NCBI GenBank assembly: GCA_030637845.1
Contig: DAOWFT010000070.1
Span: 1 to 5,399, forward strand
Source of the DNA: Thalassospiraceae bacterium
GTDB lineage: Bacteria > Pseudomonadota > Alphaproteobacteria > Rhodospirillales > Magnetovibrionaceae
Reading direction: 5' to 3'
DNA length: 5,399 nt
Positions 4,017-5,399 of the stretch are shown piece after piece. The notes below the pieces were generated by a model that was not told the DNA's origin, made no database searches, and saw nothing but the letters and a program-made list of their open reading frames with translations. The position numbers were made by a program, and so were the translations under genes. Numbering within the stretch: the stretch's first letter is position 1; every line of letters begins with the position of its first letter.

Positions 4017-5399
4017 CGATTAAAACCTCTCGGCGGCCGACACGGTTTGCCTTACTTACCACGCCTTCCGCTTCCATTCGCTCAATTATACGGGCGGCGC
4101 GATTGTAACCTATTTGTAGGTGGCGTTGAATAAAACTTGTGGATGCTTTGCCTTCCCGGGCGATTAGGGCCACGGCCTGGTCATAGAGCTCGTCATCTTT
4201 GTTGCCGCCACCGGCTACCGGGCCGGTCATATCGGGGGTTATTGGCTCTTCGGTAATTTCATCAAGGTAATCAGGCCGGCCCTGATCTTTAAGGAAACTG
4301 ACAACCTCTTCGACCTCTTCGTCCGATACAAACGGTGCGTGACAGCGGGTAATGCGCCCGCCACCGGCCATGTACAACATATCGCCCTGACCCAGCAGGC
4401 GCTCTGCGCCCTGTTCGCCAAGAATGGTGCGACTATCAATTTTTGAGGTTACCTGAAAACTTATCCGGGTCGGGAAGTTGGCTTTGATGGTGCCGGTAAT
4501 CACGTCAACGCTGGGGCGTTGGGTCGCCATTATAATATGGATACCGGCGGCCCGGGCCATCTGTGCCAGCCGTTGGATGGCGCCTTCTACTTCTTTACCG
4601 GCGACCAACATCAGGTCGGCCATTTCATCGACCACCACCACAATATAGGGCAGCGGATCCATGGAGAGGGGCTGTTCTTCAAAAACAGGTTTTCCGGCTT
4701 CGTCAAATCCGGTTTGAACTTTGCGGGTCATTACCTCGCCGCGCTTTGTTGCATCAACAAGGCGCTGGTTGTATCCGGTTATATTGCGCACGCCCATCTG
4801 GCTCATGGAGCGATAGCGCTCTTCCATTTCGCGTACCGTCCATTTTAATGCCACAACCGCTTTTGCCGGGTCGGTCACAACCGGGGACAGCAGGTGGGGA
4901 ATGTTGTCGTAAACCGAAAGCTCCAACATCTTGGGATCAATCATTATAAAGCGACATTGCTCGGGCGAGTTTTGATAGAGCAGTGATAAAATCATTGCGT
5001 TAAGCCCAACCGATTTACCCGACCCGGTGGTGCCAGCAATAAGAAGATGCGGCATACGCGCAAGGTCAACATTAACCGGAATGCCGCCAATGTTTTTGCC
5101 CAATGCCATGGTCAACAGGCCCTTTGATTTTTCAAAATCAGCGGAAGCCAAAAGCTCGCGTAGGTGAACCATTTCGCGGTTCTGGTTGGGCAGCTCGATC
5201 CCGATTACGTTGCGTCCCGGCACGGTGGCAACCCGCACAGAAATTGCGCTCATCGATCTGGCTATATCGTCGCTTAATCCAATTATCCGAGACGACTTTG
5301 TCCCCGGTGCCGGCTCAAGCTCGTAAAGGGTAATCACCGGACCGGGCCTGACTTTTACAATTTCGCCACGAATGCCGAAATCCTCCAACACACCTGAAA
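3991..5399 (-). CDS. ftsK: DNA translocase FtsK, C-terminal motor and gamma domains (5' truncated by window edge)
   Basis: FtsK is the septum-anchored hexameric ATPase that pumps chromosome ends through the closing septum and activates XerCD recombination at dif. About 469 residues are present; the frame is open to base 5399, so the membrane-spanning N-terminus and linker lie outside. The GTG at 5391 is a valine inside the conserved 'VLEDFGIRGEIV', not a start. Numbering from it: the alpha-domain part with 'VRPGPVITLYELEPAPG' (14-30); Walker A 'GTTGSGKS' (120-127, Lys126); 'IDPKMLELSVYDNIPHL' (151-167); Walker B 'IVVVVDEMADLM' (250-261, Asp255/Glu256); 'QRPSVDVITGTIKANFPTRI' (291-310); 'GEQGAERLLGQGDMLY' (325-340). 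A variable linker (about 375-398) leads to the gamma winged helix (400-458) with 'IQRHLQIGYNRAARIIERME', which reads KOPS polarity motifs. All motor residues are intact, with no frameshift. Its 3' end overlaps the start of lolA. Confidence 0.97.
   Translation of the reverse strand, partial: SGVLEDFGIRGEIVKVRPGPVITLYELEPAPGTKSSRIIGLSDDIARSMSAISVRVATVPGRNVIGIELPNQNREMVHLRELLASADFEKSKGLLTMALGKNIGGIPVNVDLARMPHLLIAGTTGSGKSVGLNAMILSLLYQNSPEQCRFIMIDPKMLELSVYDNIPHLLSPVVTDPAKAVVALKWTVREMEERYRSMSQMGVRNITGYNQRLVDATKRGEVMTRKVQTGFDEAGKPVFEEQPLSMDPLPYIVVVVDEMADLMLVAGKEVEGAIQRLAQMARAAGIHIIMATQRPSVDVITGTIKANFPTRISFQVTSKIDSRTILGEQGAERLLGQGDMLYMAGGGRITRCHAPFVSDEEVEEVVSFLKDQGRPDYLDEITEEPITPDMTGPVAGGGNKDDELYDQAVALIAREGKASTSFIQRHLQIGYNRAARIIERMEAEGVVSKANRVGRREVLIGDVSAQAS
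4026..4030 (-). promoter_or_regulatory. Ribosome binding site deciding the lolA GTG start
   Basis: On the minus strand AGAGG (4030-4026) is followed by nine bases and then GTG (4016-4014). It lies within the last codons of ftsK and supports the GTG as the lolA start, placing the whole signal peptide in frame. Confidence 0.6.

Overview
The window reads as an ordinary chromosomal segment of an alphaproteobacterium, possibly of the Rhodospirillales. Three things suggest this: the ftsK-lolA pair on one strand, a RibA whose N-terminal half is a worn-down RibB-like domain, and a hypothetical protein with an 'NPLQHIPGVSNIYRA' segment that I associate with alphaproteobacterial genomes. The placement rests on family recognition, not on a search. 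No mobile element, CRISPR array, tRNA or rRNA was seen.

Layout from left to right. Bases 1-97 (+) hold the last 31 codons of a YggS/PLPBP-family pyridoxal-phosphate homeostasis protein, too short to show up as a long ORF. Convergent with it is a 215-residue conserved hypothetical protein (117-764, -), preceded by an AT-rich and hairpin-containing leader. Then comes ribA (1018-2208, -), GTP cyclohydrolase II, the first step of riboflavin synthesis. Divergent from ribA across a 160-bp spacer is an OmpR/PhoB-type response regulator (2369-3070, +) with no histidine kinase in view. It ends at a strong, probably bidirectional terminator (3107-3140). Between that terminator and lolA lies a noncoding stretch (3141-3338) with three consecutive inverted repeats. 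Last come lolA (3339-4016, -), the periplasmic lipoprotein carrier, and the C-terminal 469 residues of the DNA translocase FtsK (3991-5399, -), whose start lies beyond the right edge. The two reading frames overlap by 26 bp, so ftsK-lolA is almost certainly one transcript.

The genes are mostly unrelated housekeeping functions: cofactor metabolism (yggS, ribA), signalling, chromosome segregation with division (ftsK) and outer-membrane lipoprotein sorting (lolA). I do not see a clear new multi-gene system. The points most worth following up are the hairpin series between the response regulator and lolA (a possible minus-strand small RNA or structured 3' UTR), the loss of DHBP-synthase catalytic residues in the RibA N-terminal half, and the uncharacterised 215-residue protein with its structured leader.
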